32,781 bases of DNA, taken from NCBI GenBank assembly GCA_019748295.1, contig JAIEPT010000086.1, forward strand, positions 1 to 32,781. Reading direction: 5' to 3'. Source of the stretch: Gemmataceae bacterium. Lineage in GTDB: Bacteria > Planctomycetota > Planctomycetia > Gemmatales > Gemmataceae. Below the pieces are notes generated by a model. That model was not told the DNA's origin. It saw only the letters and a program-made list of their open reading frames with translations, and made no database searches. A program made the position numbers and the translations under genes. Below are positions 1 to 9,341 of the stretch, in pieces. Each line of letters starts with the position of its first letter. Within the stretch, counting starts at the first letter, position 1.

Positions 1-71
1 AGCCTTGCGGTTCGGGCCATCACCGCCCGCAGAGGATTTGCACCTCCTGAGACACAACATGCCTGGCGCAC
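1..71 (-). mobile_element. Group II intron, 5' end only (probable class C), truncated by window edge
   Basis: Read on the minus strand from position 71, the sequence begins GTGCGCCAGGCATG, matching the GUGYG 5' boundary and early domain I of bacterial group II introns. It continues with the AGGTGCAAATCCTCT hairpin and CCGAACCGCAAGG, which resemble the domain I start of the Oceanobacillus iheyensis class C intron as I remember it. The base before the boundary is the last T of an intrinsic terminator T-tract (72-101), the typical insertion site of class C introns. Only 71 nt are visible, so ribozyme domains II-VI and any reverse transcriptase lie outside the window. The intron has the orientation of the upstream gene at 174-611. 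Class C is an inference from the insertion site; group II identity is well supported. Confidence 0.8.
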
Positions 72-101
72 AAAAAGGGGACGGAAACTAATCCGTCCCC
101 C
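72..101 (-). terminator. Intrinsic terminator of the 174-611 gene
   Basis: On the minus strand a 9-bp perfect stem (arms 92-100 and 77-85, GGGGACGGA/TCCGTCCCC) with a 6-nt loop is followed by TTTTT (76-72). It lies about 75 nt after the stop of the gene ending at 174. The T-tract runs straight into the group II intron 5' boundary at 71. Confidence 0.85.
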
Positions 102-173
102 GGTGGTCGGCAGCCAGGTTTCATTGCCGATCCGCCACACTCGCGGCCGTAGCCGCGAGATTTCGTTGCCGCA

Positions 174-611
174 TTAGCGGCCCATCATTTCCGCCACCAT
201 CGCGAAGAGATGACGCAGGTTGAAGCTGCCGGCAAGGCCGAGCTGATCGACCAGCGACATCGCCAGCCAGAAGTCGAGGGCGCCCATCGTGTAGGGGAGT
301 TTCTTCCCCTTGAACGATCGAAGCTTGCCGATCCAGCGGCTCAGCCGTTCGCTGCGGTTTTGCCAGGCGAAGTGCTTGCCTTCGATGCGGTCGCGCTGAG
401 CGACGAGTCGGCCCAATTCGAACTGCGTCTTGGCGGCTTCGCAGACGTCCGGCTTGTTGGCGTTGCCGGGCCGCTTGGCCGTTTCCTGGACCTTCGACTT
501 GATCCCCTCCGCGATCAGCGTGAAGCGACGGCTCAGCGAGTCGGCGCGTCGCCGGACGAGGAACGAGATCCCGCCCAGCGAAACCAGAAACAGCGAGTAC
601 AGGAGAATCAT
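174..611 (-). CDS. Small membrane-anchored protein of unknown function
   Basis: A 145-aa protein whose family I do not recognise. Residues 1-19 form a hydrophobic segment followed by RRR, fitting a single N-terminal transmembrane helix with a cytoplasmic basic tail. The middle (about 20-100) is highly charged and probably helical. The C-terminal 40 residues are mildly hydrophobic (DFWLAMSLVDQLGLAG) and could be amphipathic or membrane-associated. The start at 611 is supported by GGGGAGGA about 7 nt upstream on the minus strand. A clear intrinsic terminator follows at 72-101, so this is a real transcribed unit. It lies downstream of smc on the same strand but is separated by 232 bp containing a 44-bp inverted repeat. 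Confidence 0.7.
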   Translation of the reverse strand: MILLYSLFLVSLGGISFLVRRRADSLSRRFTLIAEGIKSKVQETAKRPGNANKPDVCEAAKTQFELGRLVAQRDRIEGKHFAWQNRSERLSRWIGKLRSFKGKKLPYTMGALDFWLAMSLVDQLGLAGSFNLRHLFAMVAEMMGR

Positions 612-730
612 TGGGGTTCCTCCCCATCAGGCGGGGCCCTGGCCGGCCCAATCGATTGCGAAGACGTGTCCGTCGCGTTCGACCTGAGAAAGACCGCGAC
701 AAAACGAAAAGGTTCGCGAAATTGCAAGAG

Positions 731-841
731 GTCAGAGCCTGAGCGCCAGCCAGCGAGGGTTTCGCACAGACGCCTGAAGGGGCATGAACCCTACTCGGGC
801 GTCTGTGCGAAACCCTCGCTGGCTGGCGCTCAGGCTCTGAC
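731..841. repeat. 44-bp perfect inverted repeat directly after smc
   Basis: Arms 731-774 and 798-841 are perfect reverse complements over 44 bp, separated by 23 bp (775-797). The right arm ends 2 bp from the smc stop codon (844-846). Transcribed from either side it would form a very long hairpin, so it could end smc transcription, but there is no T-tract and the arm length is far beyond an ordinary terminator. It more likely represents a small palindromic mobile or REP-like element. No coding capacity is evident. Confidence 0.9.
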
Positions 842-843
842 AG

Positions 844-3800
844 TTAGGCGGGCTGGCCGTTGGTCGTCGGTTGCTCTTCGTCCACCCAGTCCTCGAAGCG
901 GATGGTCACTTGCTTGCTGATGCCCGATTCCTGCATCGTAATTCCGTAGAGCACGTCGGCGGCGGCCATCGTCTTCTTCGAGTGCGTCACGATGATGAAC
1001 TGCGATTGATCCAGGAACTCGCGGACCACGCCCGTGAATCGGCCGATGTTCGCCTCATCGAGTGCGGCATCGACTTCGTCCAGAATGCAGAAGGGGCTCG
1101 GCTTGCTGCGGAATACGGCCAAGAGAAGCGCGACTGCCGTCATCGTTTTTTCGCCGCCCGACATGAGGGAGATGCTGCGGAGTTCCTTGCCCGGCGGGCG
1201 AGCGATCACCTCAATGCCCGATTCAAGCACGTCTGCTTCCTCTTCGAGAATGATGTCGGCCATGCCGCCGCCGAAGAGCTTGCGGAAGAGTTCCTGGAAG
1301 TGCGTGCGGATGGCGGCGAACGCATCCATGAACAGCTTCTTGCTGTCGTGATTGATCTTCCCGATCACCTCTTCGAGCGAGCGCTTGGCGGAGACCAGGT
1401 CGTCGTAATGCGCCTGCATGTCGCCGGAGCGGGATTCGAGTTCCTGCAATTCCTGAAGCGACTCGAGATTCACGCTGCCGAGGCGAGAGAGCTTTTTCCG
1501 CAGGTCCTCGATCTCCGCATGCGCGGCGGGCACATCGAGCACGACTTCTTCGGATGCGGCCTCGCGAGCCAGCGATTCGAGTTCGATCTGGTAGTCGTCG
1601 CGCAATCGGCCGAGCAAGGTTTCGGACTGATGGCGGAAGTTATTGGCTTCGAGTTCGAGCTGGTGGAATTGTTCCTGCCGCTGCCGCCACTCCGTGCGGG
1701 CCGCCTGGGCCTGCTGGGAGAGGCGTGCTCGTTCGTGGCGTTTCGATTCGCGCTGGGTCATGCCGTCATGCACTTGGCGCTGGGCGGTCTCCTTGTCGAG
1801 GTACGCCTGGGCAAGAACGGCTGAGGCGCGGAGCATCATCAGTTGGCTTTCGAGCAGGCGGGCTTCGCCTGCGTGCATGGTCTGTTCGCCCTGCTGCTGC
1901 TCCTGTTGACGTTGCTGCCAATCGCGTGTGAGTTGGCCATGCCGCGAACGCAACGCGCCGAGGCGTTCTTCCATGGTGGCCAGCGAAACCTGGGCTTGCG
2001 TGCATGCTTGCTGCCGATCAGCCCGCTGCCGTTCGAGTTGGCGGATCGTTTCGTCCGCTCGGTGCAGACGTTCGACCAAGAGCTGCACCTGCGTCTCGGC
2101 CTCCTCCGCTTGCTGCTCCGCCCTGCGATACGACGCATCGAGGTCGGCGATCATGTCGTCGAGCTTCTGCATCTCGTCGCGGCTCAGCTCCGCCTCCTGA
2201 TGCAAACCCTGACGCCGGTCCCGATGGCGATCGACGCGCGAACGCAGATCGGCCGTCTGCTCGGCGAGGACGCCCAATTCCTCTTCGCGTTCGCGGATGC
2301 TGCTGGTCGAACGCTCCAGGCGTTCCTTGAGGTCCGCAAATTCCCGTTCCGCAGCGGCGACGCGTAGGTCCAGCAAATCGCGTTCTTCGATCAGGTCATG
2401 CAGTTCGCTTTTGCGAGCGAGGATGCCCGACTCCGCATGATGCGAACCCACCGTCACCGTGCCGTCCGGTTCCAGCAGTTCGCCCTGCATGGTGACGAGC
2501 CGCAGGCCGGGCACGCGTCGAGCGATCGTGCGTGCGGCCGCCAGATTCTTGACGATCACCGTTCGCCCGAAGAGTTGCGACGGCAGATCGCCCAACTCGG
2601 GATGGTCGCACGACACGACTTGCTCGGCCGGGGCGACGACGCCCGGAAGATCTTCGGCATTTCGCGACAGGCGGCTCGCCCCGAGTCGGACCAGCATGGT
2701 CGATGGAGCGATGCGGTTGTTGCGTAGTTCGGCCAGGGCGTCCGATGCTTCCCCTTCGCGAGGAAGCTGCAAAGGCATGAAGCTGACCCGGCCCGAGAAC
2801 GGCTGCTCGCGCTGAGCGAGGGCGTCGGCGAGAGTCCGCATATCGCGGACGAGAAAACGCTGGGCCCAATCGCCCAGGGCGAGGTCGATAAGCGAGGCGT
2901 ATTCGCGTTTCACGGTGAGGAAGTCAGCGACCATTCCCAACACCGTGCTCCAGGGCCCGGCGTTCGGATGTTCCAGAAGGGCGATCGTTTCGCGGACGCC
3001 GGAGCCGAGGCCTTCGTGGCTGCGGATGAGGCCTTCGAGCACCTCGATGCGGCTGGCCACGCCGCTGCGCCGTTCGCGCAGCTCCGCGATCGTCTGGGCT
3101 GTCCGGTCTCCCTCGGCTCGCATTCGCTCACGCTCGTCGCGCCGCTCCGCCAATTCCGCCCGGGCCGCGGAGAGCTTCTGCTGCAGGCGATCCTCGGCGG
3201 AAACCAGTTCCTGCAATTCCAAATCAATCGAGGCGAGATTCTCGGTCACGAGGAGGGTGCGCGATTGCAAGCGGTCGCGTTCTCTGCGGAGGTTGTCCAT
3301 GTGGGCTTTGCCCGCCACCGCCTCGTTACGGAGATGGGCGGCGCGGCGCATCTGTTCGAGATGCTGGGCCTTGTCGGCGGCCGATTGCTGCTGGGCCTGA
3401 GCGAGTCCGGTCTCGGTTTCGCGAAGCTGCGTTTCCAACGACAGCACCGATTCGCGCGTGCCCAGTGCCTGACGCTCCGCCACTTCCAACTCGCTAGCTG
3501 CGATTCCCTGGGCCTCGGCCAACGTGCGGACGCGCTCGCTCAGTTCGGACAGTCGGCGACGGGTTTGCCGCAGCTCGTTTTCGAGATCCTCGCTGAGCGA
3601 CGATTCATGGCTCAGCGTGCTCTGCTGAACCTGAATTTCCTGCAGCACTTGATTCAGCCGTCCTTCTTGCTCACGCAGCGCGTCTTCCAGATCGGCAACG
3701 AGGATCTCGAGCCGTTCCGCTTCCGCTTCGCACGCCCCAGCTCGTGCCGCATGCAGATCGAGATCCGCCTTCAGGCTGTCGAGCACCTGCGTCTGAGCGG

Positions 3801-4527
3801 CGAGATGAGCACGGATGCCGCGATACTCGACCAGGCCCACGGCGATGCGCAGCTCCTTCAGCCGCGTGGTGTGTTCCTGGTAACGCTGTGCCTTCGCCGC
3901 TTGCAGCTTCACGCTGCGGAGTTGTTTCTCCACTTCATCGACGATGTCCTTCACGCGCGACAGATTCTGATCGACCTTCTCGAGCTTTTTTAGCGTCTCG
4001 ATCTTGCGGACCTTGAATCGGCTGATGCCGGCCGCTTCCTCGAAGATGGTGCGCCGATCCTTCGTGGAGGCCTGCAGCAGCACATCGACTTTGCCCTGGG
4101 CGATGATGCACAGGGCATCGGTCCCGGCGCCCGAGCCGAGGAAGAGATCCTTGATGTCCTTGAGCCGGCTCGTTTGGCCGTTGACGAGATACTCGCCTTC
4201 GCTGGTGCGATAAACGCGGCGAGTGATTTCGACTTCGTCGCTGTCGATCGAAAGTTGCCGCTTGCGGTTGTCGAAGGTCATGGTGACTTCGGCGAGCCCG
4301 AGCGAGCGGCGGGTGGAGGAGCCGTTGAAGATGACGTCGGCCATTTCGCCGCCGCGGAGGCTCTTGGCGGATTGTTCCCCCATGATCCAGCGGACGGCGT
4401 CGACGATGTTGCTCTTGCCCGAGCCGTTGGGCCCGACGATGGCGGTGACGCCGTCGCCGAACGCGAAGACGGTTTTGTCGGCGAAGCTTTTGAACCCGAC
4501 GAGTTCGAGCTTTTTGAGCATATCCAT
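844..4527 (-). CDS. smc: Chromosome segregation/condensation ATPase SMC
   Basis: A full-length 1227-aa SMC protein, the ATPase that loops and condenses chromosomal DNA with ScpA and ScpB. The N-terminal head starts with [15 protein letters not shown] and carries Walker A GPNGSGKS (residues 32-39). Two long coiled-coil arms rich in E, R, Q and L flank a hinge domain at roughly 500-690. The C-terminal head has the ABC signature SGGEK (about 1123-1127), Walker B FCILDEVD (about 1146-1153) and the switch histidine in IIVTHSKKT. Everything needed for ATP hydrolysis is present. Two ATGs lie two codons apart (4527 and 4521); the family usually starts at the second, so the true start could be residue 3. 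No scpA or scpB is adjacent. The stop is 2 bp from a 44-bp inverted repeat. Confidence 0.97.
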   Translation of the reverse strand: MDMLKKLELVGFKSFADKTVFAFGDGVTAIVGPNGSGKSNIVDAVRWIMGEQSAKSLRGGEMADVIFNGSSTRRSLGLAEVTMTFDNRKRQLSIDSDEVEITRRVYRTSEGEYLVNGQTSRLKDIKDLFLGSGAGTDALCIIAQGKVDVLLQASTKDRRTIFEEAAGISRFKVRKIETLKKLEKVDQNLSRVKDIVDEVEKQLRSVKLQAAKAQRYQEHTTRLKELRIAVGLVEYRGIRAHLAAQTQVLDSLKADLDLHAARAGACEAEAERLEILVADLEDALREQEGRLNQVLQEIQVQQSTLSHESSLSEDLENELRQTRRRLSELSERVRTLAEAQGIAASELEVAERQALGTRESVLSLETQLRETETGLAQAQQQSAADKAQHLEQMRRAAHLRNEAVAGKAHMDNLRRERDRLQSRTLLVTENLASIDLELQELVSAEDRLQQKLSAARAELAERRDERERMRAEGDRTAQTIAELRERRSGVASRIEVLEGLIRSHEGLGSGVRETIALLEHPNAGPWSTVLGMVADFLTVKREYASLIDLALGDWAQRFLVRDMRTLADALAQREQPFSGRVSFMPLQLPREGEASDALAELRNNRIAPSTMLVRLGASRLSRNAEDLPGVVAPAEQVVSCDHPELGDLPSQLFGRTVIVKNLAAARTIARRVPGLRLVTMQGELLEPDGTVTVGSHHAESGILARKSELHDLIEERDLLDLRVAAAEREFADLKERLERSTSSIREREEELGVLAEQTADLRSRVDRHRDRRQGLHQEAELSRDEMQKLDDMIADLDASYRRAEQQAEEAETQVQLLVERLHRADETIRQLERQRADRQQACTQAQVSLATMEERLGALRSRHGQLTRDWQQRQQEQQQGEQTMHAGEARLLESQLMMLRASAVLAQAYLDKETAQRQVHDGMTQRESKRHERARLSQQAQAARTEWRQRQEQFHQLELEANNFRHQSETLLGRLRDDYQIELESLAREAASEEVVLDVPAAHAEIEDLRKKLSRLGSVNLESLQELQELESRSGDMQAHYDDLVSAKRSLEEVIGKINHDSKKLFMDAFAAIRTHFQELFRKLFGGGMADIILEEEADVLESGIEVIARPPGKELRSISLMSGGEKTMTAVALLLAVFRSKPSPFCILDEVDAALDEANIGRFTGVVREFLDQSQFIIVTHSKKTMAAADVLYGITMQESGISKQVTIRFEDWVDEEQPTTNGQPA

Positions 4528-4645
4528 GCCGCGGGGGTGGCGATCCGTTCAAGATATTTTACGTTTGGAAAGCAATTTCGTAGCGGATTTGGCGAACGGT
4601 ACGCGTGTTTATTGATCGTCAGGCAGCGAATGGGCGAGGGCGGGT

Positions 4646-4812
4646 CTTGCTCCCCTCTCCCTCCGGGAGAGGGGCTGGGGGTGAGGGTCTGCTTGCTTTC
4701 TTGCAGGTATGATCGTCGGGGCACAGGACAAGCGCAAGCGATCACATTGGTCCACGGGGCGGAGTTTCTTCCCTCACCCCCAGCCCCTCTCCCGAAGGGA
4801 GAGGGGAGCAAG
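4646..4812. repeat. 167-bp inverted-repeat element overlapping the MFS gene 3' end
   Basis: Arms 4646-4687 and 4771-4812 are 42 bp long and reverse complementary with one mismatch. Each arm holds the CTCCCCTCTCCC(T/C)(C/T)GGGAG and GGGGGTGAGGG modules that recur at 9104-9261, 24722-24869 and 27848-28004, but the centre of this copy is unrelated to theirs. The right arm lies inside the transporter reading frame, whose stop (4742-4744) is in the element centre. The left side is upstream of the smc start. It is probably a related or composite small non-autonomous element. Confidence 0.8.
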
Positions 4813-6064
4813 ACGCGTTCTCAGTTTCGCGCAGCGTGTGGAGTTGGTCGAGCGGGCCTAGCCGCAGCAGGATCGGCCAGCGCACTATCGCGGCAACGAC
4901 GACGGCCAGCGTGCCGATGCCCCCGAAGACGACGGAGCGGACGGGGCCCAGCCACGCGGCCACGATGCCGGACTCGAAGGCGCCCAGTTCGTTCGAAGAG
5001 CTGATGAACACCGAATTGACCGCGGCGACCCGGCCTCGCATTTCGTCGGGCGTCAAGGTTTGCATGACGGTGCCGCGAACGACGACGCTGATGTTGTCGA
5101 AAGCGCCGAGCAGAGTGAGCATGCCGAACGACAGGAGGAACGATTCGGAAATGCCGAAGACGATGGTGACGATGCCGAAGCCCGCAACCGACAGCAGCAG
5201 CGCTTGGCCGGTCCTTTGCAAAGGCGGGCGATGGGCGATGACGAGCGCCATGACGACCGCTCCCAATGCCGGAGCGGCTCGCAAGGCGCCGAGGCCTTGG
5301 GGGCCGACGACGAGAATCTCCTTGGCGTAAACCGGCAGCAACGCCGTCGCGCCGCCGAGCAGGACGGCGAAGAGGTCGAGCGTCAGCGCGGCCAGCAAGA
5401 GTTGCGTGCGGAAGACGAAACGCAAGCCTTGCAACAGCGATGCGAGCGTTCGCTGCGTCGAGTTGCTGGCGTGTGCCGGAACCTGGATCGGCGCCAAAAG
5501 CAGGATGCATGTGCATGCCGCGGCGGCGGAGATGAGGTAAGCGACGAGCGGCATGTCGGTGACGGCAAGCACCAGCCCGCCGATCCCGGGGCCGACGACG
5601 TTCGCCACCTGCCAACCGCTGCTGTTCCATGCGACCGCGTTAGGCAGCAATTCCAGCGGGACGATCTGCGGCAAGAGAGCCGCGCGAGACGGCATGCCGA
5701 GAGCACGCGCCACTCCGGAGATGAAGAGGAGTGAGAATGCGATCCACACATCGCCTTGAAACCAGGACCAAAAAACCAGGCCGATGGACGCGAGGAACGA
5801 TAAGCCCAGGGCAAGCTGAAACAGCTTGCGGCGATTCCACCGATCCGCGGCCTGGCCGGCGGGAAGTGCGAAGAGCAAAACGGGAAGGAACTGAACAAGA
5901 CCCGCGTAACCCAGATCGGCATAGCTGCGGGTGCGGCCGAAGATTTCCCACCCGCTCGCGACCGCCTGCACTTCGAGTCCCATCGATGCGATGACGCCCC
6001 CTGCCAGCAGCCGGCGATAAGCGGGGATGCGAAGCGATTCGTACGGATCGTGATCGCGGGTCAT
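4742..6064 (-). CDS. Major facilitator superfamily transporter (MFS_3/EntS-like)
   Basis: A 440-aa polytopic inner-membrane protein. The start chosen (6064, MTRDHDPYESLR) precedes the first conserved stretch, AYRRLLAGGVIASMG. A longer frame to 6322 would translate the inverted repeat at 6111-6310 and is rejected. The loop 2-3 motif appears as LPAGQAADRWNRRKLF, the classical MFS GxxxDRxGRR-type signature, followed by regularly spaced hydrophobic segments consistent with about 12 helices. The overall look is of the MFS_3 exporters (enterobactin exporter-like); the substrate cannot be read from sequence. The last 20 or so residues, including SPLPSGEGLGVREE, are encoded by the repeat element at 4646-4812, so the native C-terminus has probably been replaced after about LHTLRETEN. 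Confidence 0.88.
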   Translation of the reverse strand: MTRDHDPYESLRIPAYRRLLAGGVIASMGLEVQAVASGWEIFGRTRSYADLGYAGLVQFLPVLLFALPAGQAADRWNRRKLFQLALGLSFLASIGLVFWSWFQGDVWIAFSLLFISGVARALGMPSRAALLPQIVPLELLPNAVAWNSSGWQVANVVGPGIGGLVLAVTDMPLVAYLISAAAACTCILLLAPIQVPAHASNSTQRTLASLLQGLRFVFRTQLLLAALTLDLFAVLLGGATALLPVYAKEILVVGPQGLGALRAAPALGAVVMALVIAHRPPLQRTGQALLLSVAGFGIVTIVFGISESFLLSFGMLTLLGAFDNISVVVRGTVMQTLTPDEMRGRVAAVNSVFISSSNELGAFESGIVAAWLGPVRSVVFGGIGTLAVVVAAIVRWPILLRLGPLDQLHTLRETENASCSPLPSGEGLGVREETPPRGPM

Positions 6065-6110
6065 GCTTCCAGTGTAGGAGCGAGAAGCAATTCCCGTTGT
6101 GGTGACCGCT

Positions 6111-6310
6111 GTGGGGCGGCCTTTTGCCCGTTGTGGGGCGGTCTCTGACCGCCTCACACGGGCCGACCGAAGGTCTCCATGACGCTTCCGAGGACTGCGT
6201 CCCCAGACCGCGGTCTGGGCGTGACGCGTTCGGACGGAGGATGGAGACCTTCGGTCGGCCCGTGTGAGGCGGTCAGAGACCGCCCCACAACGGGCAAAAG
6301 ACCGCCCCAC
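6111..6310. repeat. Long inverted repeat upstream of the MFS gene
   Basis: Arms 6111-6180 and 6241-6310 (about 70 bp each) are almost perfect reverse complements, with a 60-bp centre that itself contains an 18-bp palindrome (6202-6219, CCCAGACCG/CGGTCTGGG). Each arm contains the unit TGTGGGGCGGTCTCTGACCGCC; a related unit is at 32758-32781. This fills most of the 336-bp gap between the MFS start and the DUF255 gene end. No promoter or gene is obvious in the rest of the gap. Confidence 0.9.
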
Positions 6311-6400
6311 AACGGGAGACAAGCAATCGGTCTGCGATTACGAGACTTTTGCGGACGCTATACCAGCCGCCTAACAGCGGCTGCTCGCCGGCTTCGGGCG

Positions 6401-8359
6401 TCATTTCTTCTTCACGGCAAGGTGCTCATCCAACGCCTGTGCCATCAGCGTCATCCCGCTGCCCTGCACCTTCATCGTCCCTGCGAATGCCTTCAGCGTG
6501 CGTTCCGCTTCTTTCGCCCAGCGTTCCTCGCCGGTCAAGCGGGCGAGGCGGACGAGGTTCATGGCGGCTTGGCTGTTGCCCGAGGGTTGGGCGCCGTCGT
6601 ACTGGTCTTTGCTGCGGGCGAACAGTTTCTCGGCATCGTCGGCCGACATGAAGAATCCGCCTCGCTTCGTGTCGCCGTGGTGTTTCAGCATCGTCTGCGT
6701 CAGCGATTTCGCTTCTTCAAGCCAGCGAGGCTCCTTGGTCGCTTCGTGCAACGACAACAGTCCGTGCGTGAGGAATGCGTAATCCTCGAGATAACCCGGA
6801 ACGGACGCCTTCGGCTGACCGCCCGGCGCGGCGCCGTAGGTGCGGAGCAGTCGGCCGTCGGCGGTCTTCTGATGTTTGAGGACGAAGTCGGCGGCACGCC
6901 TGGCGGCATCCAAATATTTCTTCTCATCGAGCGATCTGCCCGCTTCCGCGTAGCCGGCGATCATTTGGCCGCTCCAGGCGGTGAGAGCCATCTCGTTGCG
7001 CAACGGCTTGTCCCGTTTTTCGCGGGACGCAAACAGCCTGGCGCGGATCGGCTTGAGCTTCGCCAGCAACTCGTCTTCGGTCATGTTGCGGTCCTTCGCC
7101 GTCTGCTCCATCGGCTTGGTCAGAGCGAGGATGTGATACTTCCCCTCGAAGTTGACTTTGCCCCCGGCCGCGTAGATCGAGTTCGCGAGGTCGAGTTCCT
7201 CTTTCGCGGGCAACGCTTCTTCGAGTTCGGCCGGCGTCCACACGTGGAATCGGCCCTCTTCGTGATGCGTCTCCGCATCTTGCGACGAGTAGAAGGCGCC
7301 GGCGGGGGACGTCATTTCGCGCTCCACATACGTCAGCGTTTCCTGAACGATTCGGCGATACGCGGGCTTCTTCGTGAGCCGATAGGCGTGGGAATACGTT
7401 TCCACGAGTTGAGCGTTGTCGTAGAGCATTTTCTCGAAGTGCGGAATGTTCCAGGTTCGCTCGGTGCTGTAGCGGTGAAAGCCGCCGCCGATCTGGTCGT
7501 AGATGCCGCTGTGGGCCATGCGGTCGAGCGTAAGCGTGACCATCTTGAGGGCTTCTTTATCCGCACTCGTCTCGGCTTGGCGCAGCAGCAGGTTGAGCCG
7601 CGAGGGTAAGGGGAACTTGGTGCCGCGAAAGTTGCGGTTGGGATTGCCGAACCCGCCGTACTCGGGGTCGAACTCGTCCTTCAGATTCTCGAGCACCGTC
7701 TCCAGCAGCTTGCGATCGAGATCGACGAGGGCAATGCCAGGGACGACGTTGTCGAGTTGCATCTTCGTAAGGGCTGCGATCTTGTCGGCCTGCTTTTCGA
7801 GCGAATCCTTCTCGTTTTTCCAGGCGTTGGCGACGACCTTGATAATGGATTTGAAGCCGGAGGATTTCTCTTCCTCGACGACGCGATCTTCGCGAGGCCA
7901 ATAGGTTCCGCCGACGATCGGTCTGCCGTCGGGCGTGAGGAACATGGAGAGGGGCCAGCCGCCGCCGGAGCGGAAGGTGGTGAGGGCGGTCATGTAGATG
8001 TGGTCGATGTCGGGCCGTTCCTCGCGATCGACCTTGATGCAGATGAAGTCGCCGTTAAGCAGCTTGGCGACCTCCTCGTTCGCGAACGATTCCCGTTCCA
8101 TCACATGGCACCAGTAGCAGGAGCTGTAGCCGATGGAGAGGAAGATCGGCTTGTTCTCTTTCCTCGCCTTGTCGAACGCTTCCGGGCCCCAGGGATACCA
8201 GTCGGTGGGATTGTGGGCGTGCAGCAGCAGATACGGGCTGGCTTCTTTCGCGAGCCGATTGGTGAATTTCGGCTGGGTCTTCGGCGCCTGGGCTGGCGCG
8301 GAGAGGATGATGGCCGCGAAGGCGGCGACGAGGGCGGATGCAAAGAGAAGGCGACGCAT
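6401..8359 (-). CDS. DUF255 / YyaL-type thioredoxin-fold protein, secreted
   Basis: A 652-aa protein with an N-terminal signal peptide (about residues 1-24, ending SAPAQA). The DUF255 (Thioredox_DsbH) domain follows: [21 protein letters not shown], then the redox motif CYWCHVM with Cys81, Cys84 and His85, and [10 protein letters not shown]. The C-terminal two thirds matches the (alpha/alpha)6-barrel part of YyaL/SSP411 proteins ([45 protein letters not shown]). Family members are about 600-700 aa. The role is poorly defined; a thiol redox or carbohydrate-related function has been suggested for relatives. GGAG lies 5 nt before the ATG. It is 106 bp downstream of a c'-like cytochrome gene on the same strand, so they may be co-transcribed. 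Confidence 0.93.
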   Translation of the reverse strand: MRRLLFASALVAAFAAIILSAPAQAPKTQPKFTNRLAKEASPYLLLHAHNPTDWYPWGPEAFDKARKENKPIFLSIGYSSCYWCHVMERESFANEEVAKLLNGDFICIKVDREERPDIDHIYMTALTTFRSGGGWPLSMFLTPDGRPIVGGTYWPREDRVVEEEKSSGFKSIIKVVANAWKNEKDSLEKQADKIAALTKMQLDNVVPGIALVDLDRKLLETVLENLKDEFDPEYGGFGNPNRNFRGTKFPLPSRLNLLLRQAETSADKEALKMVTLTLDRMAHSGIYDQIGGGFHRYSTERTWNIPHFEKMLYDNAQLVETYSHAYRLTKKPAYRRIVQETLTYVEREMTSPAGAFYSSQDAETHHEEGRFHVWTPAELEEALPAKEELDLANSIYAAGGKVNFEGKYHILALTKPMEQTAKDRNMTEDELLAKLKPIRARLFASREKRDKPLRNEMALTAWSGQMIAGYAEAGRSLDEKKYLDAARRAADFVLKHQKTADGRLLRTYGAAPGGQPKASVPGYLEDYAFLTHGLLSLHEATKEPRWLEEAKSLTQTMLKHHGDTKRGGFFMSADDAEKLFARSKDQYDGAQPSGNSQAAMNLVRLARLTGEERWAKEAERTLKAFAGTMKVQGSGMTLMAQALDEHLAVKKK

Positions 8360-8465
8360 GAATGCTCCGGGTATGTTGCTTCATCGTAAGTGGAGCAAGC
8401 GAAGCGGAGCAAGGGGCGAGGGAGGAGCAAAGCAGAATAATGGGAGAGCAGGATCATGGAGAGAA

Positions 8466-9032
8466 TCATCTGAACGTCGCATGGCAGGCATTGCATGCGT
8501 CGGAAATGCGAGTGGCAGCGTTAACGAGCCCTTTGGCGTTTCTTGCCAAGATAGCGGCTCGGAAATCGAGCGCGGCCTCACGAGAGTCGGCCGCGATCTG
8601 GAGCCACAGTTGTCTCGTTTTCTTGCCTCGGTCGGTTTGAGGCGCGTACGCCGCCGTTGCATCCCCTAGGGCGGCGATGCGCCAGGCCATCTCCTCGAAT
8701 TCCAGAGGTTTGGCAAGAACCGTTGCTGGGGGCAACGCGCCTTTGGCTACGCCTTGAACAGCGCTCGCAATGCCGTTTGGAGCGATCGGTGCATCAGCCG
8801 GGCCGATGCCGAGGCCGCCTTTCTTTCCCGGTTTGTAGAGATGCATCATTTCGTCGATGGCATTCGCTTTGGCGAACGCGGCCGCTAGCTTCTTCGCCTG
8901 ATCGTTCTTCTTCTCCTTGACGGCTTTCGCGATCGCATCGACATCGCGGCGAAGGTTCGCGTCGCCTTGAGCGACGCCGAAAGCCGCGAGGGCGAAGATG
9001 CTCATTGCCGCCAGGCGAATGCGATAATGCAT
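8466..9032 (-). CDS. c'-like (class II) cytochrome, exported
   Basis: A 188-aa protein with a signal peptide (about residues 1-22, LAAMSIFALAAFGVAQG). The only haem-attachment motif, CNACH (180-184), is five residues from the C-terminus, ending CHATFR, which is the arrangement of class II cytochromes of the c' family (four-helix bundle with C-terminal CxxCH). The body is alanine- and lysine-rich and helical. A possible sixth ligand is not assignable. AAGG lies 7 nt upstream of the ATG. Its neighbours, DUF255 downstream and a thioredoxin-like protein upstream, suggest periplasmic redox or cytochrome maturation, but this is only context. Confidence 0.8.
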   Translation of the reverse strand: MHYRIRLAAMSIFALAAFGVAQGDANLRRDVDAIAKAVKEKKNDQAKKLAAAFAKANAIDEMMHLYKPGKKGGLGIGPADAPIAPNGIASAVQGVAKGALPPATVLAKPLEFEEMAWRIAALGDATAAYAPQTDRGKKTRQLWLQIAADSREAALDFRAAILARNAKGLVNAATRISDACNACHATFR

Positions 9033-9046
9033 GGAGTTACCTTGCC

Positions 9047-9290
9047 TTTCGTGGCGACAAGTTTATCTAACTTGTCGGGATTGGCTTTCGGAGAGTGGTC
9101 AAAGGCGAGGGCGCCTGCAATTCTCCCCTCTCCCTTCGGGAGAGTTCGGGAGAGGGGCCGGGGGTGAGGGCGTGCGACGAGGCGTTGGGCGAGAAAAAGG
9201 CGCCCTCACCCCAACCCTCTTCCGGAGGGAGAGGGAGGTAGGCTATCTCCTGCCGCTCGCCAAACAAGTTGGATAAACTGGTTTCCAGTG
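9047..9290. repeat. ACAAGTT-hairpin paired element, copy 1, interrupted by a GGCGAG element
   Basis: The left half (9047-9084) reads TTTCGTGGCGACAAGTTTAT then CTAACTTGTCGGGATTGG; the degenerate right half (about 9264-9290, AACAAGTTGGATAAACTGG) is inverted. Removing the 158-bp element at 9104-9261 and one AAA restores an about 83-bp unit that aligns with the copy at 24338-24424. The left half lies just upstream of the cytochrome start. The whole 9033-9341 gap is made of these two elements and holds no gene. Confidence 0.85.
9104..9261 (+). mobile_element. GGCGAG element copy A (MITE-like, 158 bp)
   Basis: The ends are GGCGAGGGCGCC and GCCGCTCGCC, imperfect terminal inverted repeats, flanked by AAA on both sides (9101-9103, 9262-9264). 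The interior matches copy C (27848-28004) in the same orientation and copy B (24722-24869) in the opposite one. It contains opposed CTCCCCTCTCCC and GGAGGGAGAGGGAG modules able to fold into a long hairpin. It has no reading frame of its own and is inserted within another repeat (9047-9290). Confidence 0.8.
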
Positions 9291-9341
9291 TCGTCTGCCA
9301 TTGCATCGCCACTGACCTCGCGCGGAGCGTGAGGACTGCTT

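Noticed and set aside
2968..3993. 341-aa plus-strand frame within smc
   Set aside because: Shadow of the smc coiled-coil region, no recognisable features.
6065..6322. 86-residue N-terminal extension of the MFS protein
   Set aside because: It translates the 6111-6310 inverted repeat; arginine-rich and unlike any transporter N-terminus.
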